In this document: positions 31,361-43,300 of the stretch, in pieces | Layout: each line of letters begins with the position of its first letter | How positions within the stretch are numbered: the stretch's first letter is position 1 | Source of the DNA: Nannochloris sp. 'desiccata' | Lineage: Eukaryota; Chlorophyta; Trebouxiophyceae; Chlorellales; Chlorellaceae | DNA length: 64,000 nt | NCBI GenBank assembly: GCA_019044685.2 | Contig: JAGTXX020000015.1 | Span: forward strand, 248,001-312,000 | Direction: 5' to 3' | Made by a program: the position numbers and the translations under genes | The notes under the pieces: model-generated | Seen by the model: only the letters and a program-made list of their open reading frames with translations | Told to the model about the DNA's origin: nothing | The model's database searches: none

Positions 31361-32728
31361 TTATCGTCCAGTCGAGCTAGGCAATGCTCTTCTGGGAGGA
31401 GGCAACGCCTGCACGGTTCTAGTAGTAGATCCAGAATTTAACTGACGAGTACTGCTTCCCCGGCCCACAGATCCAGGTAAAAGTACCTCAACCCGCGAAA
31501 CGCTTGTTGCCAGTTTAGAACCTAATCTATCCCTAAGCCACCCTGAAAATCCATTATTAACCACAAAAACCTTATTAAACCCCCGACTACCCAGCTCTCT
31601 GGCCACAGCTTTGGCCACCCCACCGTTCTTATCCATCAAATACAAGGGGGCGCCTTTATTAAGGCGTTTCAGGGCAGCGATTTGCATAGCAGTGATTTTA
31701 ATTTCCAATTTTCCAATGTCCCGCAGCTGACCCCGCACCTTTCTATCCTCAATCGTAGCAAACTCCAGCTCAACAAGCTTGCCAGAGTTAGGCACATCAG
31801 GGAGACCTTGCTGTTCCTTTTCTCTTGCGGTACGGATATCTACCAAATTGGCTTTACCTTGAGTGGAGAGAGCATCAAGGGCAGCAGCCGGGGAGACGTC
31901 ACCTGCATAGCCTCTCAAGGCTCCAACGGAGGCTTTAAGTACAGGAGGGAGCAAATAATACGCTGCAACCAGGCCGACGGCAGTCTCTGCCAACACTGTA
32001 GGGGAAGAGGTGGCAAAAAAATGAACGAGGGATTCTAGAAGAGGCTTGGTAGAGGCGATTGCTTGCTCTCCTGCACCGGCGACAGCTTTGCCATCAACAC
32101 CAACAGTCTCTGAAAGCACTCTTTCAAGGCCAGGTTTAACGGAAGAAGCAGCTTCACCAGCAGCACGGACTCCAGATTTGATAACAGGGGTAGCAGCTTG
32201 AACAGCGCTCTTAAAGGCAGGGGTTACTGCGTCGGTTGCGGTCTGAATAGCAGGGGAGATGGTCTGATACGCGCTTTTAGCTGTATCAAGGCCCTGTTCG
32301 GCTACTCCAAGACCAGCTTTCACAGCATCGCCGGTAGATTTGACGATTTCTACGATGGAAGAGACGGCAGAGTCGATCATTGCACCGTCCTCTGCGTGAG
32401 CTACTCCAGCATTGCTGCTGAGGACCACGCCAGCAGCAGCAACTGCAAAAAATTGTGTAAAATAAAGACGAGGATTAGAAAATCTGCATGATCTGTGTTA
32501 AGATCTGATATTGTTACTCAATTTTAGAGAAGAATTGTGCCCAAATACGGCATTTAATCGCGCAAAAAATATAGACTGACCTGATCCTTTCGCGTGCTTG
32601 GGCAAAGATGCCACCACTACTGCAGAAGAGGAGCGACGAACGCCGCGCTGAATATGTCCCGTGTTTTTAACAAGAGCGTTCTTGCCAATGCTGTTGGCAA
32701 GCTGCCTAACACGCAGAGCTGAAGTCAT
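31361..32728 (-). CDS. CAS: Thylakoid calcium-sensing receptor CAS
   Basis: Exons 32581-32728 and 31361-32442 (138-bp intron, phase 1) give 409 aa. Exon 1 is a transit-peptide-like leader rich in Arg, Ser, Ala and Val. A thylakoid-transfer-like segment ending AHAED follows. The lumenal/N-terminal part has repeated Ala/Val/Thr helices, then a membrane span near residues 205-225 (TVLAETAVGLVAAYYLLPP), and a C-terminal stroma-side rhodanese-like domain (ANLVDIRTAREKEQQG, YLMDKNGGVAKAVARELGSRGF). The rhodanese catalytic Cys is replaced (Asp in LMDKNGG), so it should be catalytically dead, as in plant CAS. CAS links plastid Ca2+ to photoacclimation, and in Chlamydomonas to LHCSR3 and carbon-concentrating genes. 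It is head to head with FLAP1. Confidence 0.9.
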
Positions 32729-33398
32729 TATTGAGGATTGAGGTTACTTGTTGAATTGCTTGTGAAGTTTGAAATAGGAAAGCAAACGTCCTTTGGATGC
32801 CTCAAAAATACTAAACCCAGCTCAAATTAGCGATGAAAGTGCGAATGCATGTCAAGGGAAGCGTAATTAAAGTTGATTTTTCTGCATATCTGATCTGAAG
32901 TCTTTCTTCGGCCGTTGCTGAAAAGTTTCTGGGAGCTTCAATCTGCCAGAGCTTGAAACAGAAAGAAAATATCCAATTTATCGCTCTGGCTGTCAGAGAA
33001 TAACGGGATCGTTACCATAATCGCCAAAATTGATAAAAAGCGATGGTTGCAAAGGAAGTGACGGTCTCGGCCGCAACAACGAGCGGCAGTTTAGTAACTC
33101 ACTGGAAGGAAAGCAAATGGAGGAGGGGGCCGGTGACTTGCAACAGTGTGTAAGTGATTAGAACACAGAGGTAGATATCTCATGAGAATTAATATGGGGA
33201 AAAAGTGTGGCTAGATATTTTTGGGAAGATCTTCCAAATTTCTCTAGAGTTGTCGCCGATATCTTATTACATCTTGAAAGGGATATCGCCTTGAGAATAC
33301 ACACATTCCTCATTTTGGCTGTTATTTATTGAAATTGACGCTTTATATTAAATTTATACACGGGGTCGGCATAGCCTTGCTGGCTCAATTCTATCAAA
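32729..33398. promoter_or_regulatory. Shared divergent promoter region CAS/FLAP1
   Basis: This 670-bp region separates the divergent starts of two thylakoid protein genes. It contains no reading frame of note. No defined light-response motif could be assigned by eye. Confidence 0.45.
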
Positions 33399-34757
33399 AT
33401 GCAATTTGCAAATTCGAGATTATCTAGAAGCCCACTCCTGTGCACCTCTGCGCAGCGCCACACCGTCAGTCGAGGTCAAGAGATTAGACATGGACTTGGC
33501 AAGCAGTCTCTTTCTTTCGATTTAACTTGGCAGAGGGTGTCAATCTTCTCATCCCCCCACAAGCCGTCTCTCCGCAATGGCAACTTAACTGTCACTGCCT
33601 CCCAGGCTCCTCCAGCCCGGCAGCAACCATCCAAAAACAACACACCAAACAAACGCAAACACAACATATCTTCTCCCCCAATTTTAGAGACCAACAATAT
33701 CTGGTCTGCGTTGTTTTCTAGACTAGCAAAAGCAGCAGCATTACTCGCTCTTGCTGCTGCCGTGGCTTTGGGTGGTCCTCGCTCTGCGGAAGCTGCACGC
33801 TCCGGAGGCCGTATGGGAGGCTCTAGCTTTGGTAGATCCATGTATGGGGGAAGTTTTGGAGGTGGTGGCTATGGCTCTGCTGCTTCTGCATTCGGCGGGA
33901 GATCCTCTTTTGGAGGTGGCGGTGCCACTTATAAAAACTCTTTTGGCAGCTCCTATGGAATGATGTCCCCTTTTCGTTCCTCCGTCTCCACCAACGCCTT
34001 TTTTTTCTCCCCCTTTGGCATGGGGTATGGCTACGGCTACCCTATGGGAGGTGGCGGTGGCCTTACCTCTCTTCTCTTTTGGGGTATTTTCGCCGTCATT
34101 ATGGTGCAAGTCGTTCGTGGGGTTCTCAACCGAAACGACAGCGGCTCGAACGAGTATATAGGCTCTGGTAGCAGTGGGAGAGTGGATAGTGGAGAAAGGT
34201 TATCTGTAGCAAAAGTGCAAGTAGGCTTACTAGGCACCGCACGTGATTTACAAAAGGATCTTGAAAGAATCGCCGCCAAAGCCGACACGAGCTCATCACG
34301 AGGTCTGCACTTTGTTCTCCAAGAAACTGTGCTTTCTTTGATGCGAAACCCCGATTATTGTGTGTACGGATTCGCTAAATCCGGGGTAGAAAACTCAGCT
34401 GATGAAGCAGAATCTCGATTTAATAAACTTTCTTTGGAGGAAAGAGGAAAGTTTGAAAAAGAAACGAGAGTCAATGTTGGTGGCAGGACAGGTTCTAGTA
34501 GTTTAAATATTAAGAAAACGTTGACCACCCCAATTAATGAATTGATCGTCGTGACTATTCTAGTCGCTGTAGAAGGGAGAGTCCGTTTACCAAAGGTAAC
34601 TGGTAGAAATACTTTGATAGAGGCCTTGACAACGTTGGGTGCTGTGCCTGCTGCGGATGTTTTGGCGGTAGAGGTGCTGTGGACACCTGAAGAAGAAGAT
34701 GATTATTTTACCCAGGAAGATCTTTCGGTTGACTATCCTTTGTTAAATACACTTTAA
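33399..34757 (+). CDS. FLAP1: FLAP1-like DUF1517 thylakoid/envelope protein
   Basis: Single exon, 452 aa. A Ser/Arg-rich transit peptide is followed by a hydrophobic transfer segment (ALLALAAAVALGGPRSAEA), then a Gly/Ser/Phe/Tyr-rich tract at about 130-215 (repeats of GGSFGGGGYG type), a membrane span (LTSLLFWGIFAVIMVQVVRGV) and the DUF1517 domain (KVQVGLLGTARDLQKDLERI ... YCVYGFAKSG ... ELIVVTILVAVEGRVRLP ... LEVLWTPEEE-like end). The Arabidopsis member FLAP1 tunes non-photochemical quenching in fluctuating light. The algal function is inferred. The order leader, Gly-rich tract, span and DUF1517 matches plant family members. Confidence 0.85.
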   Translation: MQFANSRLSRSPLLCTSAQRHTVSRGQEIRHGLGKQSLSFDLTWQRVSIFSSPHKPSLRNGNLTVTASQAPPARQQPSKNNTPNKRKHNISSPPILETNNIWSALFSRLAKAAALLALAAAVALGGPRSAEAARSGGRMGGSSFGRSMYGGSFGGGGYGSAASAFGGRSSFGGGGATYKNSFGSSYGMMSPFRSSVSTNAFFFSPFGMGYGYGYPMGGGGGLTSLLFWGIFAVIMVQVVRGVLNRNDSGSNEYIGSGSSGRVDSGERLSVAKVQVGLLGTARDLQKDLERIAAKADTSSSRGLHFVLQETVLSLMRNPDYCVYGFAKSGVENSADEAESRFNKLSLEERGKFEKETRVNVGGRTGSSSLNIKKTLTTPINELIVVTILVAVEGRVRLPKVTGRNTLIEALTTLGAVPAADVLAVEVLWTPEEEDDYFTQEDLSVDYPLLNTL

Positions 34758-34849
34758 AGAAAAGCTTATGTTTAATTATAACTACTAATCTTTCAGTTAT
34801 TGTGTATTGCCTACATGCAAATTGAGTTAAATTAGAATAAAAACAAAAG

Positions 34850-34854
34850 TTACA
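34850..34854 (-). promoter_or_regulatory. TGTAA poly(A) element, TRMO
   Basis: TTACA on the + strand, 15 nt past the TRMO stop on the minus strand. It also sits 93 nt past the convergent FLAP1 stop. Confidence 0.4.
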
Positions 34855-34869
34855 GACGGAACGAAATTG

Positions 34870-36189
34870 CTAACCGCCGCCATCCCAAATAAGTGAGGCT
34901 GATTTGACAACTACTCGCTTCTCTCCTGTTTGATTTAGCACAACCTCATAGGTTACTTCCACACCATCTAATTCAACATGCCATTTGCCTTCTTCCTCCT
35001 CTTTATCGCCCCCTATCCTTTCTTCCCCATTTCCATTGCTGCTGGCAGTGGCGGGGGGGAACAAAGCTGGCAAGGCGCTGGTTCCAGCATCAGCTTTCTG
35101 CTCTCTTGCAGGGACTTTGACACGCTGTGTCACGCTGCGAATATCTCTACTTAGTACTTGAAGAACTAAGGCTTTATATTCTTCGTATTTTGAATATAAA
35201 ACTACGTTCTTGCAACCTCTGCTTTTCCTTTTACTTTTACTATTACCCCCTGATGCCGCCGCCGCCTGACCACCTCCACCACTAAAACCACTATTATTGC
35301 TTTCTTCCCAGCATTTCTGCAGCATCTGATCGACCGCTTCCGGTATTTCTACCGAAGATATCTCCAAGGGTTCATCCTCGGCTCTGGGTGCGACCCAAGC
35401 AGGTGCTGTTGCACCGAGAACAGCATCACAAAATGGAACATAGGGCTTTACATCTAACACCGGACTGCCGTCCACTATATCAGCCCCTCCGAGAATAAGC
35501 GTTGACCCATTGACTTTTACAATTTCAGCGACAGAAAGTCCTATAGGGCACGGTCTATGCGGAGAACGGGTTGCGAAAAACGCCTAAACGATCTCCATTG
35601 AGTCTAGGGACTCTTATTTTAGATTTTATACTAATATAGGAAGGTTGCCATAACCGCTGTAAATCGGTGTTTTCATGGAAAATGTACAGTACCCAGCAAT
35701 GGCTATATTTTTGTAACCCTTCAAATATGTCCGCAGCAAGTTCTGGACGTAGGGTAAGTGCTGAGCGAGCTGCAGGGACCAGGAGAGGCTGCCGTGGAGT
35801 TCCGTTGCGTTTGTTGAAGCACGAGCGGAGAGTGCCAATGGGACGCAGCGGGAAGGCTATTTGACGTAGATCAACAACGCCATTAGGAGCGGCATCTAGT
35901 GGTCTAGATTGGGCTAGTTCTAGTTGCAATTCGCGAAGCTCACGTTCTGCTTTGGTACGGCCCTGCCGCTCGGAGAGGCGTTCTTCCTTGAGAAGAATTG
36001 CTTCTTCCTGTGAATTATGACGAGGCGGAGGATTAAGATGTAGATATAGTTGAAGATGAAATGAATGTCTCAGACGAATCAATGGCCTACCTCTTTCCGC
36101 TTGAGTTTATTTTTCAAAGTTGAAGATGCGATCAAATGTAAAGTTGCCAAAGCCGGCAATGCAGCACCCAAGAGTGCATTGATCCACAT
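34870..36189 (-). CDS. TRMO: TRMO-like tRNA (N6-t6A37) methyltransferase, with a +1 frame break
   Basis: Exon 1 36091-36189, an 83-bp intron, exon 2 34870-36007. The protein begins with a hydrophobic anchor (ALLGAALPALATLHLIA) and a charged coiled coil. The TsaA-like β-barrel core then starts (FPLRPIGTLRSCF) and runs to PRLNGDRLGVF. There the frame shifts by +1 at a T5 run (35576-35580), and the core resumes in the next frame as ATRSPHRPCPIGLSVAEI, then DGSPVLDVKPYVPFCDA. Both halves match the family across the break, and removing one base gives 411 aa. TRMO adds a methyl group to t6A37 of tRNA-Thr using AdoMet. The break could be an assembly error, a mutation or recoding. It is divergent to the radical SAM gene. 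Confidence 0.8.
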
Positions 36190-36390
36190 CTCAGTATCGG
36201 ATTTTGTGATCCAAATACATTTCACGGTTTCAAACTAATTATAAATGAAGCTCATTTTCAGTTTCGAAAAATTTGCTGCCGACACAAAAACCGAAGCCAA
36301 GCTCTCAATCGCGGCATTTATTATATTCTTTTGCATTACGTTTCGAAACCGAGCATCTAACCGTAGTTGATGAAGGTTAACTAGCGTGCA
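36190..36390. promoter_or_regulatory. Divergent promoter region TRMO / radical SAM
   Basis: 201 bp between the two start codons, AT-rich, with no other recognisable element. It is among the shortest head-to-head spacings in the window. Confidence 0.4.
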
Positions 36391-39300
36391 ATGCAATTGT
36401 CACAGCTTGCATTGCGTTGGTGGGTTTTTCATCAATTTACACAAACCAGCGATTATAGACTCCAAATGCACCTTTAAACTAACCTTTTGATTTTTCCGTG
36501 TTACTGTGTAGGACGGTACTAGGGCCCCTTCCTCAAAGTGGTGGTCACCTTGACTCCTGTTACCGTCCCACCACCTCAACTCCTTCTAGGAGTAGCAGAC
36601 CTGCAGGACAATCACCAAAAATTCGCTGCCAAGCATCAGCCACTACATCATCATCTTCATCTTCATTTACTATCAAATCTAGCTCCCCTTCTCTTCCCTC
36701 AGCAGCAGAACTTGAAGCCAGAGAAGAACTTGCCCTGCGTTCCTCGGATGCCGCAATCTATGGTATCCCTCGTTCTGAGTGGCTAGCCCTCGATAAACCC
36801 GCTCGTTATTTGGGTAATGAGTTTGGATCAGTCCATAAACCGTGGAATGATGCTCAAATTCGATTTGCACTCACGTATCCAGAAATTTATGAAGTCGGTG
36901 CTAGTAATCTAGGTCATATCATTCTGTACGGGTTATTAAACCAAGAACCAGGGGTATTGTGCGATCGTGCATATTACCCTGGTGCAGATATGTCTGCGAT
37001 GTTGAAAAGACATGATAAAAAATTATTTGGAGTTGAATCTCGTCGCTCGCTCGATCAATTTGATGTTCTTGGATTTTCACTTTCCTATGAATTGGGTGGA
37101 ACAAATATCCTTGATATGTTGCAGATGAGTGGCATTCCATTAAGTTGGGAAGAGAGAAAGGCAGCTGAACCAAAGGGAAAGCCTTTTGATCCCCTCAATG
37201 GTTCACCGCCTCTTGTTTTTTGCCGGGGGACCCACCGCCACATCAAACCCAGAACCGTTTGCTGCCTTTTTTGATTTCTTTGCGCTTGGAGATGGTGAAG
37301 AACTCCTTGTAGAGATTGGGCAGTCCTTAAAGAGGTCCCGTACTGCTGGGGTAGACCGTGAAAACAACTTTATTGAACTTAACACAAGAAGTAGAAGGCG
37401 TCTATGTGCCTCAATTTTACGATGCCCCTGCTGGGTGGGGCGGTGCGGTCTTTCCCATTAAAGAAGGCGTTTCTCCACGTATCCGTCGCCGTGTCTGTGC
37501 TCCAGACCCTTTCCAACAGATCGGTTTAACCCCCTACGTTGATACAATTCATAATAGATTAACAGTAGAAATTCGACGCGGGTGCACGCGCGGCTGCCGA
37601 TTTTGTCAACCAGGGATGTTAACTCGCCCTGCTCGTGATGTAGAGCCTGATAAAGTCGTTGAAGCTGTTGAATGGGGTATGCGTACGACTGGCTACAACG
37701 AATTCTCTTTACTTTCTTTATCTTGTTCAGACTATTTGAGTTTACCAGCTGTTGGCATTGAAATTAAAAATCGTCTCCAAAAAGAAAACGTCTCACTTTC
37801 TTTACCCAGTCAACGTGTGGACCGATTTGACGAACGATTTGACGAAAACATTGCCAATGTAGTGACAAACTCAGGTAAAAGAAGTGGATTGACGTTTGCC
37901 CCTGAAGCGGGTACCCAGCGTCTGAGAGATATCATCAATAAAGGACTCACAAATGAAGAACTTCTCCGTGGCGTCAAGACCGCATGGGATCGTGGTTGGC
38001 GTCAAGTCAAGCTCTATTTCATGATTGGTCTTCCCGGTGAGACTGATGCTGACGTCATGGGTATCGCTGAAACTATTGAATGGTTGCAACGGGAATGTCG
38101 GGACGGTAAATGGCATCTAGCTGTCAATGTGACTATCAGCAACTTTAGTCCAAAACCGCATACGCCCTTCCAGTGGCACTCTGTTTCAACCGCAGAGTTT
38201 AGGCGGAAACAAATCATGCTCAAAGAAGCCTGTAGTAAGTTGTGGCAAGTGAAAGCGAACTTTACGCCGGTGAGAATTAGCGCAATGGAAGATTTTGTGT
38301 CAAGAGGGGACAGGCGTGTGGCGGCGGTTATACGGCGAGCGTGGGAACTTGGTGCTACGAACGACGCCTGGTGGCAAAGCACCGATACGGCCCACTCTGC
38401 CTGGAGTGATGCTATCGAAGATGTGAATATGACGTGGAAGTACCGGCAGGTAGATACGGGAGAATGGGATGTATTGGAGAAAACTGGAGATGAACGGTAT
38501 CGAGGACAAGGCGGCGGTGGTAAAGGAAGACTCGATCGAGGCGTTTTAGCAGACGAACGACTCGATGCACCGTTACCATGGGATCATATCGACACTGGAA
38601 TAACTAAATTTTGGTTGAAAACTGATTTACAACGTGCTTTGGAAGCTGCTACAGTGCCTGATTGCTCTCATTCTGGGCTGTGCAGTGAATGTGGTGTCTG
38701 TGGTGACGAGTTTGGGGAGAATGTCGTTTTTGAACCACCTCCTGTACCTGATTTCAAAGGGCATTACAGACCCAACGCGACTCGAGCGCAGAGATTACGG
38801 TTTCGATTTGCAAAGGGACAAGATATGGTGTTCGTAGGGCATTTAGATATGATGACTACTTGGGACAGGGCAGCCAGGAGAGCTGCGTTGCCGATAAGCG
38901 CTGACGAATCGCCTTTTAATGTCCGACAAAGAATATATGCGCCATTACCATTATCCCTTGGCGCTACGGCGACTGAAGATATTTTGGAGATATTTTTAAC
39001 TGAAAAGAGGGATCCGGAAGTGGTGAGGGCGCAGTTGCAAGCGCAGCTGCCACCCGGGTTGGATTTGGTGGCGGTGGAAGAGGCGGAGGTGAAAAAAATT
39101 GACGGCAGCAACGGTGAAAAAGTGAGCACGCTGCTGGAGAGTTTGGAGTGGTATGTAGGCGTGGTGCCTGGTGCGGAGAATATAACTGCTATTGAAGAAG
39201 GGGAAGAACAAGGGGAAGAAAGTAAACAGTCTTCTTCTTTTAAGTCTTCTGCCAGGGCTGCTGCCGCCTGCGCCTCGTCCACCCCAGGCGCCACCGTTAA

Positions 39301-39796
39301 TATTGAAGCTTTGAAAACAGCTGTCGAGGCTGTTCTTGCAGCTGATTCTTTGCATGTGACACGTCCTAGCAAGAAACGCAAAGGGAAAATCAACTCTGCC
39401 GATATACGCTCAGGGTTAATGGAACTAGAAGTGTACGAAGTGCAAAACCCAGTTGGCACCGGCACCACACACAGTACTACAAGGACAAGCGTTGCATCAG
39501 CATTACCACTGCCTGAAGGCGCTGCTGTGATCCGCTTCCGTACAGGTTGTGCCTTTGGCAATGCTGTTGTCACTCCTGCGGTGTTAGTTGACTTGATTTC
39601 TCAAAGATCTGGCCAGAAATTGGCAATTGCTCACCTTCATCGATCTAATGTTCGACTCAACCCTGCATCCATTCCGCAGCCAGATTGGATGAAATTGAGA
39701 AGTTTGGCGAGAATGGAAGGGCATTTGTCTGTGCAAAGAGAAAACGGGACAGGGCCATGGTCTGGTGGGCTCGAAAATAGAATTGACGTGAGCTAG
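36391..39796 (+). CDS. Plastid-type radical SAM protein (TIGR03960 plus DUF2344), with two +1 frame breaks
   Basis: Exon 1 36391-36419 (MQLSQLALR, phase 2), a 92-bp intron, then exon 2 36512-39796. The leader is Ser/Thr/Arg-rich and transit-peptide-like. The conserved core begins near residue 100 (PARYLGNEFGSVHKPW) and runs to SPPLVF. Frame changes by +1 at a T6 run (37216-37221) and again at an A4 run (37361-37364). Across them the family sequence continues without loss (AGGPTATSNPEPFAAFFDF, then LLNLTQEVEGVYVPQFYDA). The radical SAM cluster CTRGCRFC follows near residue 366. A DUF2344 domain ends the protein (RFRFAKGQDMVFVGHLDMM). Joined length is 1103 aa. Cyanobacterial relatives have the same fusion; the reaction is unknown. 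Confidence 0.8.
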
Positions 39797-40373
39797 AAAG
39801 TTGCTGTTTTAAAGAATATTGCTAACGGCGGGGAAGGTTGACGGGAGCAACAAAGGAAAGAAATGCCTTTTTTTTTCTTTTGGTTTACTATTTTTTCTTT
39901 GGTTCTTTGCTTTTTTTATGCTTTGTAACACGCGTCCCTGCATTCGTTATTATTGCTGTGGTAAGGCTATAGTATATAGAAAAACAAACAGATAAATAGA
40001 GAGAACCAAGGAGCTGACACTGCTAATGGTAGGCTCCACCCGCAAAATTCACCAATCGAAGAGAGAGCGCGTGGTAGCAAAGCAGCTCTCTTGGCATCAA
40101 AGCAGTATTAAGAGCCGAGATGGTTCATTGCATATATCATAATTTTATAAAGCTGGTACGCCACATTTGGAGGACAATGTGCTAGGTGGGCGAGTTAGCA
40201 TAGTGCCCATTTCGAATTAGCATTGAAGAGTGCCCAGGAAACGTGGATTGTAGAAAACACACGTTGGTCGGGAAAATTAGAAGTAGCGTTTATTTTTGTA
40301 TATTACGGTGCTTCTTGGGGTAAGAAAGACCAACCTTTTTGGCGAATTTAGGCTTTTTTTATTTAGCAACATT
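39797..40373. other. Intergenic region upstream of MRL1
   Basis: 577 bp between two co-directional genes. A TGTAA at 39924-39928 is the likely poly(A) element of the radical SAM gene. The rest is probably the MRL1 promoter and 5' UTR; no other feature is seen. Confidence 0.4.
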
Positions 40374-43300
40374 ATGCAGACAACGTTTTGTGTTGCGAAT
40401 AGCGCTGGAATTGGCCAGACTGCAGCCGGCAAAAGCCACGGTAATGGTACTAACAAGCGAAGGTTAGGCGCTACCCCTGCCAAGTTGAGGTAAGCCGTTT
40501 TATCTTTCAAGCGTGGGAGACATGGCAGTGTGTTCAGGTTCAAGGAAGGCATCCCACTTTATATTGATCACAGTCGCCCACTCACATATATTTTTACATT
40601 GATTTTACAGAGTCCCGAGAGCGGCTTCAAGCGATCCGGCCGTTCTTTTGAATGTAGCAACTCATTCCGATGGCACCATTACCTTTAGCTTTGGAGCTGA
40701 AAACGAAGTACCTCCTGTCGTAGCATCTATTCCTTTAGCCGCACCAAATTCGCATCACGAAGCTCCAGAAGCGACGGCTTCAGCAGCTAGGGTAGCTGAG
40801 ACTAACGGAGCCACCACTACCACCGTTCCCACCACTGTTGCAGCCGTGCAGCAATTGGATAAGCTCTTGCACCTCACTCCTGAAGTTAGCGATGGCCATT
40901 CTCTACCTCTGAATGGCGCTTCTGAAAACGGTAACGGTGCTTCGCATAGAAATGGAGCAGGAAAAACGCACAGCAGAGACGCAAACGAAGCAGCAGAGGA
41001 TAACGGGACCGGGACCAACACTGAAATTGAAGATGAATCAGTTGCTGTTGCGAAGAAACTGGCAATAGTAGCAGCAGCTAATAGAAAACAAGCTGCAGCC
41101 TCCGCTTCAATTTCACATGCGGCTACCACTACTATTGAGAAAACTCCTCAGCCATCTTCTTCCACCTCTACTAATAAAAGCCCCTTGACGCCGCAAACCG
41201 TGGACTACAGAGATGCTCCCGCAGTGACGGTAGACAGACTGTATTCACGATTATGTGATAGTGGCAAGCTGGATGATGCGTTATTTGTAGTGAAAGAGTG
41301 TATTAGAGCAGGCAGAGGAGACGTATTGAAGATGTGAGAACAAATACCAAATACTATTTCCATCCACAAATAAATGTTTTTTTCCCTTACTTTTTGCTGA
41401 TTTTTTTCCTTTTTCCCTAACACTGTACAGGTTCAAACATTATAAATTTTTGCGTCCAGCACAACGTCAACGCTCTGTGCGTCGTGCTATGCGCTTTGTT
41501 CAGCTTATTCCCCGTCAATTTGTGGACCCTAGGACCTATAATATGCTCTTGTCCGTCTGTGCCGAGGCAGGCGATGTTAAATCTGCAGTCCGTGTTGCCG
41601 ATATGCTTCGCGCAGCAGGCCACAAAATGGATACTATCCTGTATACCAACATTATCAAGGTCTGTGCAGCAGCAGGAGATGCAGAACATGCTTTTAAGCT
41701 CTATAATGAGATGAAAGCAGCAGGCGTGAAGACGGAAAAACAAGTGTATGCTACTTTGATCAGTGCATGCTCCGAACAGATCTTAATTACACCGCAATCT
41801 GATCGTCGTACACAGCTTGTGTTGTTAGAACGTGCGTTTTCTCTTGTCCAAAATATGCAGAGCGCGAGGTTGCCTACAGATGCAGCAGTATGGAATGCCT
41901 TGGTCACAGCATCTGGTCGAGCAGGGCAGTTGCAACGAGCCTTTGATGTTCTTGAAGAGATGCTTGCTGCTGGTTTACGGCCAAATGCGCGTACGTATTC
42001 CTCTCTCATCGATGCCTGTGCACGTACGGGGGATAAAGAACTGGCCCTGAGAGTTTATGCTAAAGCTCGAAGGGAAGGATTTGAAAAAGAGCTACAATTG
42101 TACTCTGCCGCGATAAATGCTTGCGTAAGAGCCAAATCTGGTCCAGATTTGAATACCGCAATGGAGATTTATGCTGATTTACAACGTGCAAGTGTTGCTC
42201 CTGATTCTGCGCTTTTTGGTGCTTTACTCATGGCTGCAGGTCGATCTGGTGATCTCAATTTAGCTTTAGAACTTGAAGGCGAAATGCAGCGTGAAGGTCT
42301 TCAACCATGTTCTGGTACTGAATCTGCCCTTCTAAATGTCCATCTTCAGCACGGTCTGCTCAAAGAGGCCCAAGCCATCTACAAGCGGCTCCGAGCATCA
42401 AATGCCGCCCCTCACATCCACGCAGCTAATGCTCTAATCAACGCTCTAGGCAAAGAAAGACGTCTGGGAGATGTCGTCGCACTCGTCTGTGACATGATTG
42501 ATGCAGGGCTGACCCCAGATGCTTTCACCTTTGCTGGAATCCTTGGCGCCTGTCAACGAAGTGATGAATGTGAACTTGGTCTTGATGTGTACCGTGTGAT
42601 GCGTGTCCGTAATGTTCCTGTAGACAATATCATTGCTGAATCTATGCTCAGGTTATGTTACAACCGGTTACGGCAAAGCTGGAGGCCTGGTGGCTACCCT
42701 CCGCAGCGTCTGAGCGATGAAAGAAACAAGTCGACTGGTCGATTGAGTAGTTCATTATACCACAGTTCTGGCGGTCAAAGAGAACAAGAACGCCTGAAAC
42801 TTCTCACTGCGTTAACTCCCCCTGGTAGAAAATTGACCCCGGCAACAGATACGGGAGGCGCTGTGAATTGGACAGCTCATGCCTTTTCAGTTTTTAGGGA
42901 AGCCTCTTCTGAAGGCAGAAAACCTTCAATGCGGTTATTAAATCTCATGTTTGCATGTTTACGTGTTCCTTGGGAAGATGCTACGGGAGGAGAAGGCGAT
43001 CAAAGCTTGAATTTAGCTTTGCAGACCCAACGCTTACTCGCTGGCTTGCCCTCTGCTGTGGAGGGTGCTCCACAGGTCCAGGGTAAGATTGGTATTGAGA
43101 GTATCTACCACGTTCGTGCTATTTCCATTCTTGAAGAAGCTATTGTCTCTGGATTGTTACCTTCCTTCAAAGCAGGAGCCCCTGCACCTATTGATCTCCG
43201 AGCATTACCACCAGCGGTGGCTGAGGTCTACGTCCTTACAGTTGTCTCTGCCTTACAGCGAGTTGTAGAAGCACGTAGAGAACTGAAAAATAGAATAGTA

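Noticed and set aside
38764..39573. 269-codon minus-strand frame in the radical SAM gene
   Set aside because: Antisense of the DUF2344 part; composition Ser/Ala/Thr-rich without domain signals.
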